A stretch of 64,000 bases of DNA from Streptomyces profundus. Lineage in GTDB: Bacteria; Actinomycetota; Actinomycetes; Streptomycetales; Streptomycetaceae. Below the pieces are notes generated by a model. It was not told where the DNA came from and made no database searches. It worked only from the letters and a program-made list of their open reading frames with translations. The stretch spans positions 434,001 to 498,000 of the forward strand of contig NZ_CP082362.1 in NCBI RefSeq assembly GCF_020740535.1. Direction: 5' to 3'. Numbering within the stretch: position 1 is the first letter of the stretch; each line of letters begins with the position of its first letter. Position numbers and translations under genes: made by a program. This document shows positions 35,668 to 45,042 of the stretch, one piece after another.

Positions 35668-35746
35668 CGCCCCGCCACCCCTCTCTTCGACGAACCCTCG
35701 ACAGAACCGGGCGAACCCGACAGGCACCCCGCCCCGGGACACGCGC

Positions 35747-35777
35747 GTGGGCCCATCCCACGAGGGGATGGGCCCAC
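35747..35777 (-). terminator. perfect 13-bp hairpin between the FKBP gene and pafB
   Basis: GTGGGCCCATCCC (35747-35759) and GGGATGGGCCCAC (35765-35777) pair perfectly with a 5-nt loop. It lies after the FKBP stop and before pafB on the same strand and should separate the two transcripts. Confidence 0.8.
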
Positions 35778-35800
35778 GGTACCGCCTGGGTCCGGTGCGA

Positions 35801-36172
35801 TCAGACCGAGACCAGGTCACAGACGAAGATCAGCGTCTCGCCCGGCTTGATCCGGCCGCCGGCCCCGGCGTCGCCATAGGCCAGGTGCGGCGGGATGGTC
35901 AGCTGCCGGCGACCGCCGACCCGCATCCCCTGCACGCCCCGGTCCCAACCGGAGATGACCTGCCCGGCGCCGAGCTGGAAGCGCAGCGGGGTGCCGCGGT
36001 TCCAGCTGGCGTCGAACTCCTCGCCGGTGCTGAACGAGACGCCCACGTAGTGGACGGAGACCTGGGCGCCGGCCTCGGCGACCGGGCCTTCGCCCAGCCA
36101 GAGGTCCTTGATCTCCAGGTCGGCCGGCGGCTCGCCCCCAGGGAAGTCAACCTCGGGCTTGTCGATGTTCAC
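35801..36172 (-). CDS. FKBP-type peptidyl-prolyl isomerase, cytosolic
   Basis: A 123-residue single-domain FKBP with VSVHYVGVSFSTGEEFDASW, FQLGAGQVISGWDRGVQGMRVGGRR and IPPHLAYGDAGAGG, the expected active-site segments. It has no signal peptide, so it is cytosolic. It isomerises Xaa-Pro bonds. I use the GTG at 36172, with GGAG upstream, rather than the TTG one codon earlier. It is the second of two FKBP genes between pafA and pafB. Confidence 0.93.
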   Translation of the reverse strand: MNIDKPEVDFPGGEPPADLEIKDLWLGEGPVAEAGAQVSVHYVGVSFSTGEEFDASWNRGTPLRFQLGAGQVISGWDRGVQGMRVGGRRQLTIPPHLAYGDAGAGGRIKPGETLIFVCDLVSV

Positions 36173-36267
36173 CAAAAACCACTCCTACGAAGGATCGTTC
36201 CACTGCGATGGTGCCGCCGCGGCGCGCCTCGACGGGGAGATCGACGGATCGCCCCGGCCGGCCACGC

Positions 36268-37266
36268 TCAGGCCGCACCGATGATGTCCACCACGAAGAC
36301 CAGCGTGGAGCCGGCGGGGATCCCGCCGTTCTCCTGGTCGCCATAGGCCATGTCGGGCGGCAGCACCAGCAGGACCCGGTCGCCGACGTTCTTGCCGACC
36401 AGGCCCTGGTCCCAACCGGGGACCACGGAGCCGGTGCCGATCTGGAACGCGGATGCGGACTCACGTTCCCAGGAGGAGTCAAACACCTCGCCGTCCGCCC
36501 AGGTGACACCGGTGTACTGAACCACCAGCGCCTGACCGTCGGTGACCTCGGGCCCATCGCCCTCGACCAGCAGCTGTTCCCGCAGCTCAGCGGGCGGATC
36601 CTCGCCCTCGGGGACGGTGATCTCCGGCCCCGCGTCGGTCAGCTCCACGGTGGGCAGGCCGTCCTCGGTGTCCGCCTGCTCGCCCTCGACCGAGCCCGCC
36701 GGATCCGCGTCCGACGCGCCCCTGATGTCGAAGACCCAGACCACGCCGTCGTCCTCGGAGAGGCTGGGGATCTGCTGCACGGCGGGGCCCAGCAGGTCCC
36801 CCACGTTGCCCTCGACCTGCACCCGGCTGCCGACCTTCTGCCCGACCAGCGGCTCGGTCACCGTCTGCGGCAGCGAGGACTCGACGTTGGCCTGCGCGAT
36901 CACCTGGGGCCTGGCCCCGTTGTCGGACTGCTCGATCGGCTGCCCCTCGGTGTCGAGCCAGGTGTTGACCAGCTCCGTCTCCTGCTCGACCGTGGTGGCC
37001 ACCACGTCCATCCGCAGGTAGGCCCCCTCGGCGATCTCGGGGCCTTCCCCCTCCTCCAACACCTCGACGACGACCTCCCCCGGTACGGAGGCCTCCTTGT
37101 CGATCTCGATCTCCGGCTGCTCACCCGGCTTGCCCGAGACCGAGGCCATGGGGGCGGCGCCGTCTGCCGCGTCGTCGGCGGAGTCGGATCCGCAGGCTGC
37201 GGTCAGCAGGAGGGCCGGCACTGCCAGCGCCGCGAGAATGCGGTGCGCTCGTTGTGTGGGGATCAT
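36268..37266 (-). CDS. FKBP-type peptidyl-prolyl isomerase lipoprotein
   Basis: A 332-residue lipoprotein. It has a signal peptide with lipobox LTAAC (Cys near residue 25), then an acidic linker, a degenerate FKBP-like domain (about 60-190) and a canonical C-terminal FKBP domain (about 225-330, with VQYTGVTWADGEVFDSSW, FQIGTGSVVPGWDQGLVGKNVGDR and PPDMAYGDQENGG). It acts outside the membrane on secreted proteins. I chose the ATG at 37266 where the signal peptide begins. It lies 95 bp before the cytosolic FKBP gene. Confidence 0.92.
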   Translation of the reverse strand: MIPTQRAHRILAALAVPALLLTAACGSDSADDAADGAAPMASVSGKPGEQPEIEIDKEASVPGEVVVEVLEEGEGPEIAEGAYLRMDVVATTVEQETELVNTWLDTEGQPIEQSDNGARPQVIAQANVESSLPQTVTEPLVGQKVGSRVQVEGNVGDLLGPAVQQIPSLSEDDGVVWVFDIRGASDADPAGSVEGEQADTEDGLPTVELTDAGPEITVPEGEDPPAELREQLLVEGDGPEVTDGQALVVQYTGVTWADGEVFDSSWERESASAFQIGTGSVVPGWDQGLVGKNVGDRVLLVLPPDMAYGDQENGGIPAGSTLVFVVDIIGAA

Positions 37267-37351
37267 GAATCCAACTCGCGGTAGGAACGGCCGGGGCGGG
37301 ACCCCGCTGGTCCCGCCCACCCTACGCCTCGGCCCCTTCCCGGGGGCCGCT

Positions 37352-38713
37352 TCACATGCCCGCGATCAGCTTCTCCACCCGCTCGTCGACGGACCGGAAG
37401 GGGTCCTTGCAGAGCACCGTGCGCTGAGCCTGGTCGTTGAGCTTGAGATGCACCCAGTCCACCGTGAAGTCGCGCCGCTGCTCCTGCGCCCGGCGGATGA
37501 AGTCGCCGCGCAGCCTGGCCCTGGTGGTCTGGGGGGGAACGGACTTCCCCTGGAAGATCTTGAGGTCGTTGCAGATGCGCTGCGCCTGCCCCCTGCGCTC
37601 CAGCAGGTAGTAGAGGCCGCGGCGCCGGTGGATGTCGTGGTAGGCGAGATCTATCTGGGCCACCCTGGGATGCGACATCGTGAGGTTGTTCTTGGCCCGG
37701 TAGCGCTCGATCAGCTGGTACTTCATGACCCAGTCGATCTCGGTGTTGATCTTGTCGAGCTCCTCGGCGCGGATCGCCTCCAGCGTCCGGCCCCAGAGCT
37801 CCAGGACCCGCTCGGTGGTCCCCGACCGCATCCCGCGCCGCTCGCAGAAGTCCAACGCCTTGTCGAAGTACTCCTGTTGGATCTCCAGCGCGGACGCCTC
37901 CCGGCCGGTGGCGAGCCGCACCTTGCGCTGCCCCGTGGTGTCGTGGCTCACCTCGCGGATGGCCCGGATCGGGTTCTCCAGGGTGAGGTCCCGCATCACC
38001 GTGCCGGCCTCGATCATCCGCAGCACCAGGTCGGTGGCGCCGACCTTGAGCAGCATCGTCGTCTCGGACATGTTGGAGTCGCCCACGATCACATGCAGCC
38101 GCCGGTACCGCTCGGCGTCGGCGTGGGGCTCGTCCCTCGTGTTGATGATGGGCCGGGACCTGGTGGTGGCCGAGCTGACCCCCTCCCAGATGTGCTCCGC
38201 GCGCTGGCTGACGCAGAACACGGCGCCCCGCGGCGTCTGGAGCACCTTTCCGGCGCCGCAGATCAGCTGCCGGGTGACCAGGAACGGGATCAGCACATCG
38301 GCCAGCCGGGAGAACTCCCCGTGCCGGGCGACCAGATAGTTCTCGTGGCAGCCGTAGGAATTCCCGGCGGAGTCGGTGTTGTTCTTGAAGAGGTAGACGT
38401 CTCCGGCGATGCCTTCTTCGTGCAGGCGGCGTTCCGCGTCGACCAGCAACCCTTCGAGAATGCGCTCACCCGCCTTGTCGTGCGTGATGAGTTCGGTGAC
38501 GTTGTCACACTCGGGAGTGGCGTACTCCGGGTGCGAACCCACGTCCAGATACAACCGGGCGCCGTTGCGTAGAAAGACGTTGCTGCTGCGGCCCCATGAC
38601 ACGACGCGACGGAAGAGGTACCGCGCCACCTCGTCCGGGGACAGCCGTCGCTGGCCACGGAACGTACAGGTGACGCCGTACTCGTTCTCCAGCCCGAAAA
38701 TGCGGCGATCCAT
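37352..38713 (-). CDS. pafA: Pup-protein ligase PafA
   Basis: A 453-residue ligase of the glutamine-synthetase-like fold. It has N-terminal [16 protein letters not shown] (catalytic acidic segment), [32 protein letters not shown] and the [33 protein letters not shown] block. It links the deamidated Pup C-terminal glutamate to lysines of target proteins, using ATP. Complete and of normal length. It is the paralogue of Dop at 43364. Confidence 0.98.
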   Translation of the reverse strand: MDRRIFGLENEYGVTCTFRGQRRLSPDEVARYLFRRVVSWGRSSNVFLRNGARLYLDVGSHPEYATPECDNVTELITHDKAGERILEGLLVDAERRLHEEGIAGDVYLFKNNTDSAGNSYGCHENYLVARHGEFSRLADVLIPFLVTRQLICGAGKVLQTPRGAVFCVSQRAEHIWEGVSSATTRSRPIINTRDEPHADAERYRRLHVIVGDSNMSETTMLLKVGATDLVLRMIEAGTVMRDLTLENPIRAIREVSHDTTGQRKVRLATGREASALEIQQEYFDKALDFCERRGMRSGTTERVLELWGRTLEAIRAEELDKINTEIDWVMKYQLIERYRAKNNLTMSHPRVAQIDLAYHDIHRRRGLYYLLERRGQAQRICNDLKIFQGKSVPPQTTRARLRGDFIRRAQEQRRDFTVDWVHLKLNDQAQRTVLCKDPFRSVDERVEKLIAGM

Positions 38714-38722
38714 GAGTGAACA

Positions 38723-39985
38723 TTACGCCTGATGCCCGCTTCTGAAACCGGGTTCGAGCGCGGCGTTTCGATCATTTCGCGATTCCGGCGCAGGCGTTGG
38801 CGCGCGCTCGGGAACCGCGAGAAGCCGACGGGTGGCGAGCAGCACCAGGACCGCGAGCCAGCCGGCGACGCCGGCAACCGCGTACCCGGCGGCCTCGTCG
38901 CCCCACTCGATCACCGGGCCCACCAGCGCGGTGCCGAGCGCCGTACCCAGCCCGAAGGTGGTCACCAGCCAGGAGAACGCCTCGGTCACGGTCCCCCGCG
39001 GCGCGTGCCGGTCGATCACCACGAACGAGCAGGCCAGGGCCGGCGCGAGGAAGAGCCCGCTGACGCCGGCGAGCAGCGTCATCAGCGGCACCGAGGCGGG
39101 CACCACGACCAGCGGGACATAGCCGGCCGCCAGCGCCGCCACCAGCCCCAGCAGCCGGGGCTCGGGCGCCCCGGCCCAGGGCCTGGCGCCGTAGACAAGA
39201 CCGCCGACCAGCGCTCCCACCCCGAGCGCGGAGAGCAGATAGCTGGCCACCAACTCCGCGCCCCTGGCGTCCGCGTAGGCCACGGCGGCCACCGAGATCG
39301 CCCCCAGGGCCATGCCCACGCAGAGGAAGCAGCCCAGCACGGCGAGCAGGCCGCCGGAGCGCAGCGCGCCCAGCCAGTGCGCCTCGCGCTCGGCGCCCCG
39401 CCAGCTCCTGGACGGCGCCGACACCACCACGGACGCCGCGCCGAGCAGCCCGACGACGTTGATCACCAGCAGCGCCGCCGCCTCGGACCAGGCGGCGACC
39501 ACCAGCATCACCAGCAGGGGGCCGCCGGCGAACATCAGCTCCTGGGCCACCGCGTCCAGCGCGTACGCCCGGCGCAGCCGGTCCCCGGTGCCCAGCACGC
39601 TGGACCAGAGCGCCCGCAGCGCGCCCTCAAGCGGCGGGGTGGTGAGCCCGGCGAGCACCACGGAGGCGACGGCCAGGGGGACGCCGCCGGTGCCCACCAG
39701 GGCGAAGGTGATCATGGCCAGGGCCGAGACCAGCGCGGCGGGGAACATCACCCGGGGCTGGCCGTGCCGGTCGACGAGCCGCCCGAGCAGCGGCTGCCCG
39801 ACCGCCGTGGCCAGCCCGTGCGAGGCGGCCAGCGCGCCGGCCAGCGAGTAGCTGCCGCCCTCGGCCCGGGTGAACAGCAGGATGGCGAGCGGCGCGGTCC
39901 CGTGCGGCAGCCGCCCCACCAGGGTGCCGGTCAACAGCCGCGCCACATGGGGCGCCCGCAGCAGCTCGCCATAGCCCGTGGCCAT
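38723..39985 (-). CDS. MFS transporter
   Basis: A 420-residue major facilitator protein with about 12 transmembrane helices and the family A-like loop GRLVDRHGQPRVM between helices 2 and 3. It is a probable efflux pump; the substrate is unknown. I chose the ATG at 39985 because AAGGGTG lies 7 nt upstream and the first helix begins close by. It ends 9 bp before pafA on the same strand and is divergent from a LacI-type regulator that probably controls it. Confidence 0.9.
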   Translation of the reverse strand: MATGYGELLRAPHVARLLTGTLVGRLPHGTAPLAILLFTRAEGGSYSLAGALAASHGLATAVGQPLLGRLVDRHGQPRVMFPAALVSALAMITFALVGTGGVPLAVASVVLAGLTTPPLEGALRALWSSVLGTGDRLRRAYALDAVAQELMFAGGPLLVMLVVAAWSEAAALLVINVVGLLGAASVVVSAPSRSWRGAEREAHWLGALRSGGLLAVLGCFLCVGMALGAISVAAVAYADARGAELVASYLLSALGVGALVGGLVYGARPWAGAPEPRLLGLVAALAAGYVPLVVVPASVPLMTLLAGVSGLFLAPALACSFVVIDRHAPRGTVTEAFSWLVTTFGLGTALGTALVGPVIEWGDEAAGYAVAGVAGWLAVLVLLATRRLLAVPERAPTPAPESRNDRNAALEPGFRSGHQA

Positions 39986-40006
39986 CTGTTCACCCTTCGT
40001 CGACGT

Positions 40007-40018
40007 GTTACGTATAAC
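40007..40018. promoter_or_regulatory. possible operator between the MFS and LacI genes
   Basis: GTTACGTATAAC has inverted GTTA/TAAC ends and lies in an AT-rich part of the divergent spacer, just upstream of the MFS start and near CTACGTACGATGG. It is a candidate site for the LacI-type regulator or a promoter element. The symmetry is imperfect. Confidence 0.35.
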
Positions 40019-40149
40019 GCACCTGATTCTACGTACGATGGCCCGATCCGCCAGACCGTCGGAGCCCACGACTGTTCGCCTTTTCGACCGCCCGGTCCTC
40101 GGGCCGTCCGGGCGGCGGCTCGGCCCGGGCCCGAGGACGAGGAGAGTCA

Positions 40150-41160
40150 GTGAGCGCGACACGTCCCCCCACCAGCCGCGACGTCGCGGAGCGCGCCGGC
40201 GTCTCGCAGGCCACGGTCTCGTTGGTGCTGCGGGACCGCTGGCGCGGCCGGGTGTCGCCGGCGCGGGTGGAGGCGGTGCGCGTCGCGGTGCGCGAGCTGG
40301 GCTACCGGCCCAACCAGGCGGCCCGCAACCTGCGCCTGGGGCGGGTGCGCACGGCGCTGGTGGTGGTGCCGGCGCTGAGCAACGACTTCTTCGCGCGGAT
40401 GCACACGGGCGCGGCCCGGGTGGCGGGCGAGCGGGATCTCCGGGTGGTGCTCTACCCCTCGCCCGAGGGCGTGGGGCCGACCCCCGACCCCTTCGCGTCG
40501 GCCAGCGCGACGTTGGACGGCGTGGTGGCCTCGTCGATGGCCGCCGAGGCGCTGACGGCGCTCAGCGGCGGCGGGCTCCCGCTGGTGATGGTGGACAGCG
40601 AGCCGGGGCGCGCGCCGGCCGCCGCCACCGTCAACCCGGACATCGAGGCGGGGATGCGCCTGGTGGTGGAGCATCTGTGGGGCCTGGGCCACCGCCGGGT
40701 GGCCCATATCGCGGCCGACGTGGACTCCTGGACGTTCGCGGCCCGGGCCCGGGTGCTCGCCGCCGGCCTCGGCCTGGCACCCGGGAGCGCGCCGCCCACC
40801 GAGCGCGCGCCGCTGAGCGTGCGGGGCGGCCTGGCCGCCGCGGAGCGCGCCCTCGCGGCGCGGCCCCGGCCCACCGCGCTGGTGTGCGACGACGATCTGC
40901 TGGCCGCGGGGGCGTGCAAGGCCGCCAGGCGGCTGGGCCTGCGGGTGCCCGAGGATGTCTCGGTCACCGGCTTCGACGATCTGGCGCTGGCCACGGCGGT
41001 GGAACCGGAGCTGACCACGGTGAACCTGCCGGCTGAGGAACTGGGCGCGGCGGGGATGCGCGCCCTGCTCGCCGTGCTGGACGGCGGGACGGGGCGGGAC
41101 GCCGTCCTGCCCGTCCGCCTGATGCGCCGGGGGACGACGGCGGCGCCACCGCCCGACTGA
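40150..41160 (+). CDS. LacI-family transcriptional regulator
   Basis: A 336-residue repressor. It has an N-terminal helix-turn-helix (TSRDVAERAGVSQATVSLVLRDRW), a hinge helix (NQAARNLRLGRVRTALVVVP), and a periplasmic-binding-protein-like effector domain ending near VPEDVSVTGFDDLALATAVEPELTTV. The effector is probably a small molecule such as a sugar or nucleoside. GTG start with GAGGAGAG upstream. Its divergent neighbour is the MFS gene. Confidence 0.94.
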   Translation: MSATRPPTSRDVAERAGVSQATVSLVLRDRWRGRVSPARVEAVRVAVRELGYRPNQAARNLRLGRVRTALVVVPALSNDFFARMHTGAARVAGERDLRVVLYPSPEGVGPTPDPFASASATLDGVVASSMAAEALTALSGGGLPLVMVDSEPGRAPAAATVNPDIEAGMRLVVEHLWGLGHRRVAHIAADVDSWTFAARARVLAAGLGLAPGSAPPTERAPLSVRGGLAAAERALAARPRPTALVCDDDLLAAGACKAARRLGLRVPEDVSVTGFDDLALATAVEPELTTVNLPAEELGAAGMRALLAVLDGGTGRDAVLPVRLMRRGTTAAPPPD

Positions 41161-41168
41161 CTCGACTC

Positions 41169-41205
41169 GCCCCCGACGGCCCGGAGTTGACGGGCCGTCG
41201 GGGGC
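41169..41205. terminator. perfect 15-bp bidirectional hairpin
   Basis: GCCCCCGACGGCCCG (41169-41183) and CGGGCCGTCGGGGGC (41191-41205) pair perfectly with a 7-nt loop. It lies between the convergent ends of the LacI-type gene and prcA, and is followed by CTTT on the plus strand. Confidence 0.85.
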
Positions 41206-41211
41206 CTTTGG

Positions 41212-41979
41212 CTACTCCTCGGAGCCCTCCGCCGCCTCGTCGGCCGACTCGCTCGGCTCGCCCTCGGCGGACCCGCCGCCGGGCTCGGCCAGCAGGGCGG
41301 TCAGCTGACGGTTCAACACCCGCTTGAACTTGCGCTGTTGAGGACGCTTGCGGTCCAGGACGGCGACCTCAAGCTGATCGTTGCTCAACTCCCGCTCGCC
41401 GCCGCCGCTCTCCCGCGCCAGCGAGGCGACGGCCAGCCGCAGGGCCTCGCCCAGGTCCATGTCGTCGCGGTGTCGCTGGCTCAGATAGCTGCCGATCTGG
41501 TCCGAGTTGCCACCGACGGCGACCGAGCCGTGCTCGTCGATGATCGAACCGTCGTGGGGCAGCCGATAGATCTCGTCCTCGGCCGGGGTCGCCCCCACCT
41601 CGGCGACCAGCAACTCGACCTCATAGGGCTTCTCCACCGTGGCGGAGAAGATCGTGCCCAGTGTCTGGGCGTAGAGGTTGGCCAGGCCCCTGGCCGTGAC
41701 GTCCTGCCGGTCATAGGTGTAGCCGCGCAGATCGGCGTAGCGGGTGCCACCGATCCGCAGGCTCTCGTACTCGTTGTACTTGCCGGTCGCGGCGAACGCG
41801 ATCCGGTCGTAGATCTCGCTCACCTTGTGCAGGGCGCGTGAGGGGTTCTCGGCGACAAACACGATGCCGTCGGCGTATTGCAGGACCACCAGGCTGCGTC
41901 CGCGCGCGATGCCCTTGCGGGCGTACTCGGCGCGGTCGGCCATGGCCTGCTGGGGTGAGACATAGAACGGCGTGGACAC
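41212..41979 (-). CDS. prcA: 20S proteasome alpha subunit
   Basis: A 255-residue alpha ring subunit. It starts [29 protein letters not shown], the gate segment, then continues with the Ntn-hydrolase fold ([39 protein letters not shown]). The C-terminal tail is acidic and disordered ([23 protein letters not shown]). It forms the outer rings that the Arc ATPase docks onto. The GTG start has AAGGGA upstream. It is 56 bp downstream of prcB. Confidence 0.98.
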   Translation of the reverse strand: MSTPFYVSPQQAMADRAEYARKGIARGRSLVVLQYADGIVFVAENPSRALHKVSEIYDRIAFAATGKYNEYESLRIGGTRYADLRGYTYDRQDVTARGLANLYAQTLGTIFSATVEKPYEVELLVAEVGATPAEDEIYRLPHDGSIIDEHGSVAVGGNSDQIGSYLSQRHRDDMDLGEALRLAVASLARESGGGERELSNDQLEVAVLDRKRPQQRKFKRVLNRQLTALLAEPGGGSAEGEPSESADEAAEGSEE

Positions 41980-42035
41980 CGGAGTTTGTCCCTTCGAGTC
42001 AGGTCGGTCACAGCGGAATGGTCGGCACCGCGAGG

Positions 42036-42881
42036 CTAGACGATGGGCGCCTGGGGCCCGTTGGGCAGTTGGAGACGGCCCTCGTGCACGGCCCTGGCGA
42101 CCTCGGAGATCTCCTCCTGGGTCAGTCGGCGGATGCCGTCCTCGGTGATCACCATGACGATGGGGTAGATCCGGCGGACGAGATCGGGCCCGCCCGTCGC
42201 CGAGTCGTCGTCGGCGGCGTCGTAGAGGGCCTGGACCACCACGGTGACGATCTGTTCCTCGGTCAGATCCGCCCGGTGCAGCTTCTTGAGGGAGCCTCGG
42301 GCGAAGACCGAACCCGAGCCGACGGAGGCGAAGCCCTGCTCCTCGGTCCGGCCGCCGGCCACGTCGTAGGAGAAGATGCGGCCCCGGTCCCGGTCGAGGT
42401 CGTAGCCGGCGAAGAGCGGGACCACGGCGAGGCCCTGCATGGCCATGCCCAGGTTGCCGCGGATCATGGCGGCGAGGCGGTTGGCCTTGCCCTCCAGGGA
42501 GAGCACCTCGCCCTCGACCTTCTCGAAGTGCTCCAGCTCCAGTTGGAAGAGCTTGACCAACTCGACCGCGATGCCCGCCGTGCCGGCGATGCCGACGGCG
42601 GAGAACTCGTCGGCCGGGAAGACCTTCTCCATGTCCTTGGTGGCGATCACATTGCCCATCGTGGCGCGGCGGTCGCCGGCGAGCACCACGCCTCCGGCGA
42701 AGCTGGCCGCCACGATCGTGGTGCCGTGCACCGCCTCCAGCGGACCCTCGACCGGCGGCAGGCCGCGGTTGTTCGGGAGTCGCTCCGGCGCGTGCTCGGT
42801 GAGGAAGTCCATGAACGAGGACGACCCCGGCCGCAGGAAGGCCGCCGGGAGTCGCCCATGATCGTGGGAGTTGGCTGCCAC
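42036..42881 (-). CDS. prcB: 20S proteasome beta subunit
   Basis: A 281-residue precursor of the catalytic subunit. The first 53 residues are a propeptide; autocleavage in VHG|TTIV exposes Thr54 as the N-terminal nucleophile. Downstream motifs are [15 protein letters not shown] and [22 protein letters not shown] chose the GTG at 42881 with GGAAGG upstream; longer frames run into a hairpin. It pairs with PrcA in the Pup-proteasome. Confidence 0.97.
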   Translation of the reverse strand: MAANSHDHGRLPAAFLRPGSSSFMDFLTEHAPERLPNNRGLPPVEGPLEAVHGTTIVAASFAGGVVLAGDRRATMGNVIATKDMEKVFPADEFSAVGIAGTAGIAVELVKLFQLELEHFEKVEGEVLSLEGKANRLAAMIRGNLGMAMQGLAVVPLFAGYDLDRDRGRIFSYDVAGGRTEEQGFASVGSGSVFARGSLKKLHRADLTEEQIVTVVVQALYDAADDDSATGGPDLVRRIYPIVMVITEDGIRRLTQEEISEVARAVHEGRLQLPNGPQAPIV

Positions 42882-42906
42882 AGGTTTCCTTCCAGGTAGG
42901 AGAAAC

Positions 42907-42924
42907 GGTCCGCTGCTCCGGACC
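42907..42924 (-). terminator. short hairpin between pup and prcB
   Basis: GGTCCG (42907-42912) and CGGACC (42919-42924) form a 6-bp stem with a 6-nt loop, followed on the mRNA strand by GTTTCTCC. It lies 26 bp before prcB. It may be a weak attenuator that sets the Pup to proteasome ratio, or may have no function. Confidence 0.35.
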
Positions 42925-43021
42925 AGCGGTGCGGCCGGGCAGGGGCAGCGTACGTCACGGACCCTACCCGTCAGATGGACATGATCCACATGAGTCGGAG
43001 GCGATACCTGGCAGCCCCGGA

Positions 43022-43240
43022 CTACTGGCCGCCCTTCTGAACGAAGCTGCGCACGAAGTCCTCGGCGTTGGACTCCAGCACCTCGTCGATCTCGTCCAGA
43101 ACCGAGTCCACATCGTCCGTCAGGGCCTCCTGACGCTCCTTGAGGTCCTCCGAGACCTCCGCGTCCTGAGCCTGCTCCTCGACCTCTTCGTTGGTGCGCG
43201 ACGCCCGTTGCTGGCCGCCGCCGGTGTCCTTGGTCGCCAT
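43022..43240 (-). CDS. pup: prokaryotic ubiquitin-like protein Pup
   Basis: A 72-residue disordered protein: [26 protein letters not shown], the coiled-coil-forming region recognised by Arc, and C-terminal SFVQKGGQ. It ends Gly-Gly-Gln, so Dop must deamidate the last Gln to Glu before PafA can ligate it. The ATG at 43240 is used here; a GTG three codons earlier is possible. It lies 123 bp after dop on the same strand. Confidence 0.98.
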   Translation of the reverse strand: MATKDTGGGQQRASRTNEEVEEQAQDAEVSEDLKERQEALTDDVDSVLDEIDEVLESNAEDFVRSFVQKGGQ

Positions 43241-43363
43241 CTCCCTCACCCCATGCTCAGCTGTGACGTAACAAGATCAGACCCTACTAGCAGGGGCTGA
43301 CATCGGCTCCTCGTCGGTACAACGTCCGGGGACCACCTGGATCATTCCCTGCCGGGGGCCCGA

Positions 43364-44875
43364 TCAGCCGCCGGAGAGCGCGCGGACCAGATCCTGGGCC
43401 GTGGGGCTGCTCTCCAGCAGCCCCTCGACGTGCTCCCTGGTGCCGCGCAACGGGTCCATCGTCGGCACCCGTTGGAGCGAGTCCCGCCCCGGGAGGTCGA
43501 AGATCACCGAATCCCAGGAGGCGGCGGCCACATGCTCCGCGTAGCGTTCCAGGCACCGGCCCCTGAAGTACGCCCTGGTGTCCTCCGGGGGGTCGAGGCG
43601 CGCGCTCGTCACCGCGTCCTCGTCGAGCAGGGTGGTCATCCGGCCCCGGGCCACCAGCCGGTTGTAGAGGCCCTTCTCCGGGCGGACGTCCGCGTACTGG
43701 AGGTCCACCAGATGCAGTCTGGCGGCCTCCCAGCCCAGCCCGTCGCGCCGGCGGTATCCCTCCATCAGCTCGCGCTTGGCCACCCAGTCCAGCTGGTTCG
43801 CCAGGCTCATGGGATCGCTCTCCAGCCGGGTCAGGACCTCCTCCCAGCGGGTCAGCACATCCAGCGTCTGGGCGTCGACATCAGCGCCCCAGCGCTCCTC
43901 GACGTACTTCCTGGCCAGCTCGTAGAACTCCATCTGGAGCTGCACCGCGGTCAGTCGACGACCGCTGCGCAGTGTCACCAGCTCGCGCAGCGACGGGTCG
44001 TGGCTGACCCGGTGGAGGGTGCGGACCGGCTGGTCGACGGCCAGGTCGACGGCGATGAAGCCGTCCTCGATCATCGACAGCACCAGGGCGGTGGTGCCCA
44101 GCTTGAGGTACGTGGAGATCTCGGAGAGGTTGGCGTCGCCGATGATCACATGGAGCCGGCGATAGCGCTCGGCGTCGGCGTGCGGCTCGTCCCTGGTGTT
44201 GATGATGGGCCGCTTGAGGGTCGTCTCCAGGCCGACCTCGACCTCGAAGTAGTCGGCGCGCTGACTGATCTGGAAGCCGTGCTCCCCGCCGTCCTGCCCG
44301 ATGCCGACCCGGCCGGCCCCGCAGACCACCTGCCGGGAGACGAAGAACGGCGTCAGATGGCGCACGATCTCGGAGAACGGGGTCTCCCGCTTCATCAGGT
44401 AGTTCTCGTGGGTGCCGTAGGAGGCGCCCTTGTTGTCCGTGTTGTTCTTGTAGAGCAGGATCGGCTGGGACCCGGGCACCTCGGCGGCGCGCCTGGCCGC
44501 CTCGGCCATGATCCGCTCCCCCGCCTTGTCCCAGCGGACGGCGTCCAGCGGATTGGTGGTCTCGGGGGCGCTGTACTCGGGGTGCGCGTGGTCCACGTAG
44601 AGGCGGGCGCCGTTGGTGAGGATGACGTTGGCCAGGCCGATGTCCTCGTCGGTGAGCTGGCTGGCGTCCGCGGTGTCCCGCGCCAGATCGAAGCCGCGCG
44701 CGTCGCGGAGCGGGTTCTCCTCCTCGAAGTCCCAGCGCGCTCTTCTGGCCCGGTGCATCGCCGCCGCGTAGGCGTTCACGACCTGGGAGGAGGTGAGCAT
44801 GGCATTGGCGTTCGGGTGGCCGGGGACGGAGACGCCGTACTCCGTCTCGATGCCCATCACTCGCCGTACGGTCAT
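43364..44875 (-). CDS. dop: Pup deamidase/depupylase Dop
   Basis: A 503-residue paralogue of PafA. It has N-terminal [26 protein letters not shown], the Dop loop region between about residues 40 and 80, [32 protein letters not shown] and [31 protein letters not shown]. It deamidates Pup and removes it from substrates, using ATP as cofactor. ATG start with AAGGAGG upstream. Complete. Confidence 0.98.
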   Translation of the reverse strand: MTVRRVMGIETEYGVSVPGHPNANAMLTSSQVVNAYAAAMHRARRARWDFEEENPLRDARGFDLARDTADASQLTDEDIGLANVILTNGARLYVDHAHPEYSAPETTNPLDAVRWDKAGERIMAEAARRAAEVPGSQPILLYKNNTDNKGASYGTHENYLMKRETPFSEIVRHLTPFFVSRQVVCGAGRVGIGQDGGEHGFQISQRADYFEVEVGLETTLKRPIINTRDEPHADAERYRRLHVIIGDANLSEISTYLKLGTTALVLSMIEDGFIAVDLAVDQPVRTLHRVSHDPSLRELVTLRSGRRLTAVQLQMEFYELARKYVEERWGADVDAQTLDVLTRWEEVLTRLESDPMSLANQLDWVAKRELMEGYRRRDGLGWEAARLHLVDLQYADVRPEKGLYNRLVARGRMTTLLDEDAVTSARLDPPEDTRAYFRGRCLERYAEHVAAASWDSVIFDLPGRDSLQRVPTMDPLRGTREHVEGLLESSPTAQDLVRALSGG

Positions 44876-44994
44876 GCGACCCTCCTTGCCTCGCGGCGGC
44901 CCTCGGCCGTCCGTTCGCTGGCTAGAAGCCTAGGCGACACGGCATGCGGTGGGGAGATCACCGCGAGTTTCCTTAGGGACTGTCTGGGAATGCG

Positions 44995-45033
44995 TCCGGC
45001 TGCGGGCCACGCCTCGCGTGCCCCGCAGCCGGA
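44995..45033 (-). terminator. hairpin after arc
   Basis: TCCGGCTGCGGG (44995-45006) and CCCGCAGCCGGA (45022-45033) pair perfectly over 12 bp; the loop can itself fold through CACGC/GCGTG. It lies 10 bp after the arc stop on its strand and upstream of dop, so arc and dop-pup-prcBA are probably separate transcripts. Confidence 0.75.
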
Positions 45034-45042
45034 TGCCGTCGT

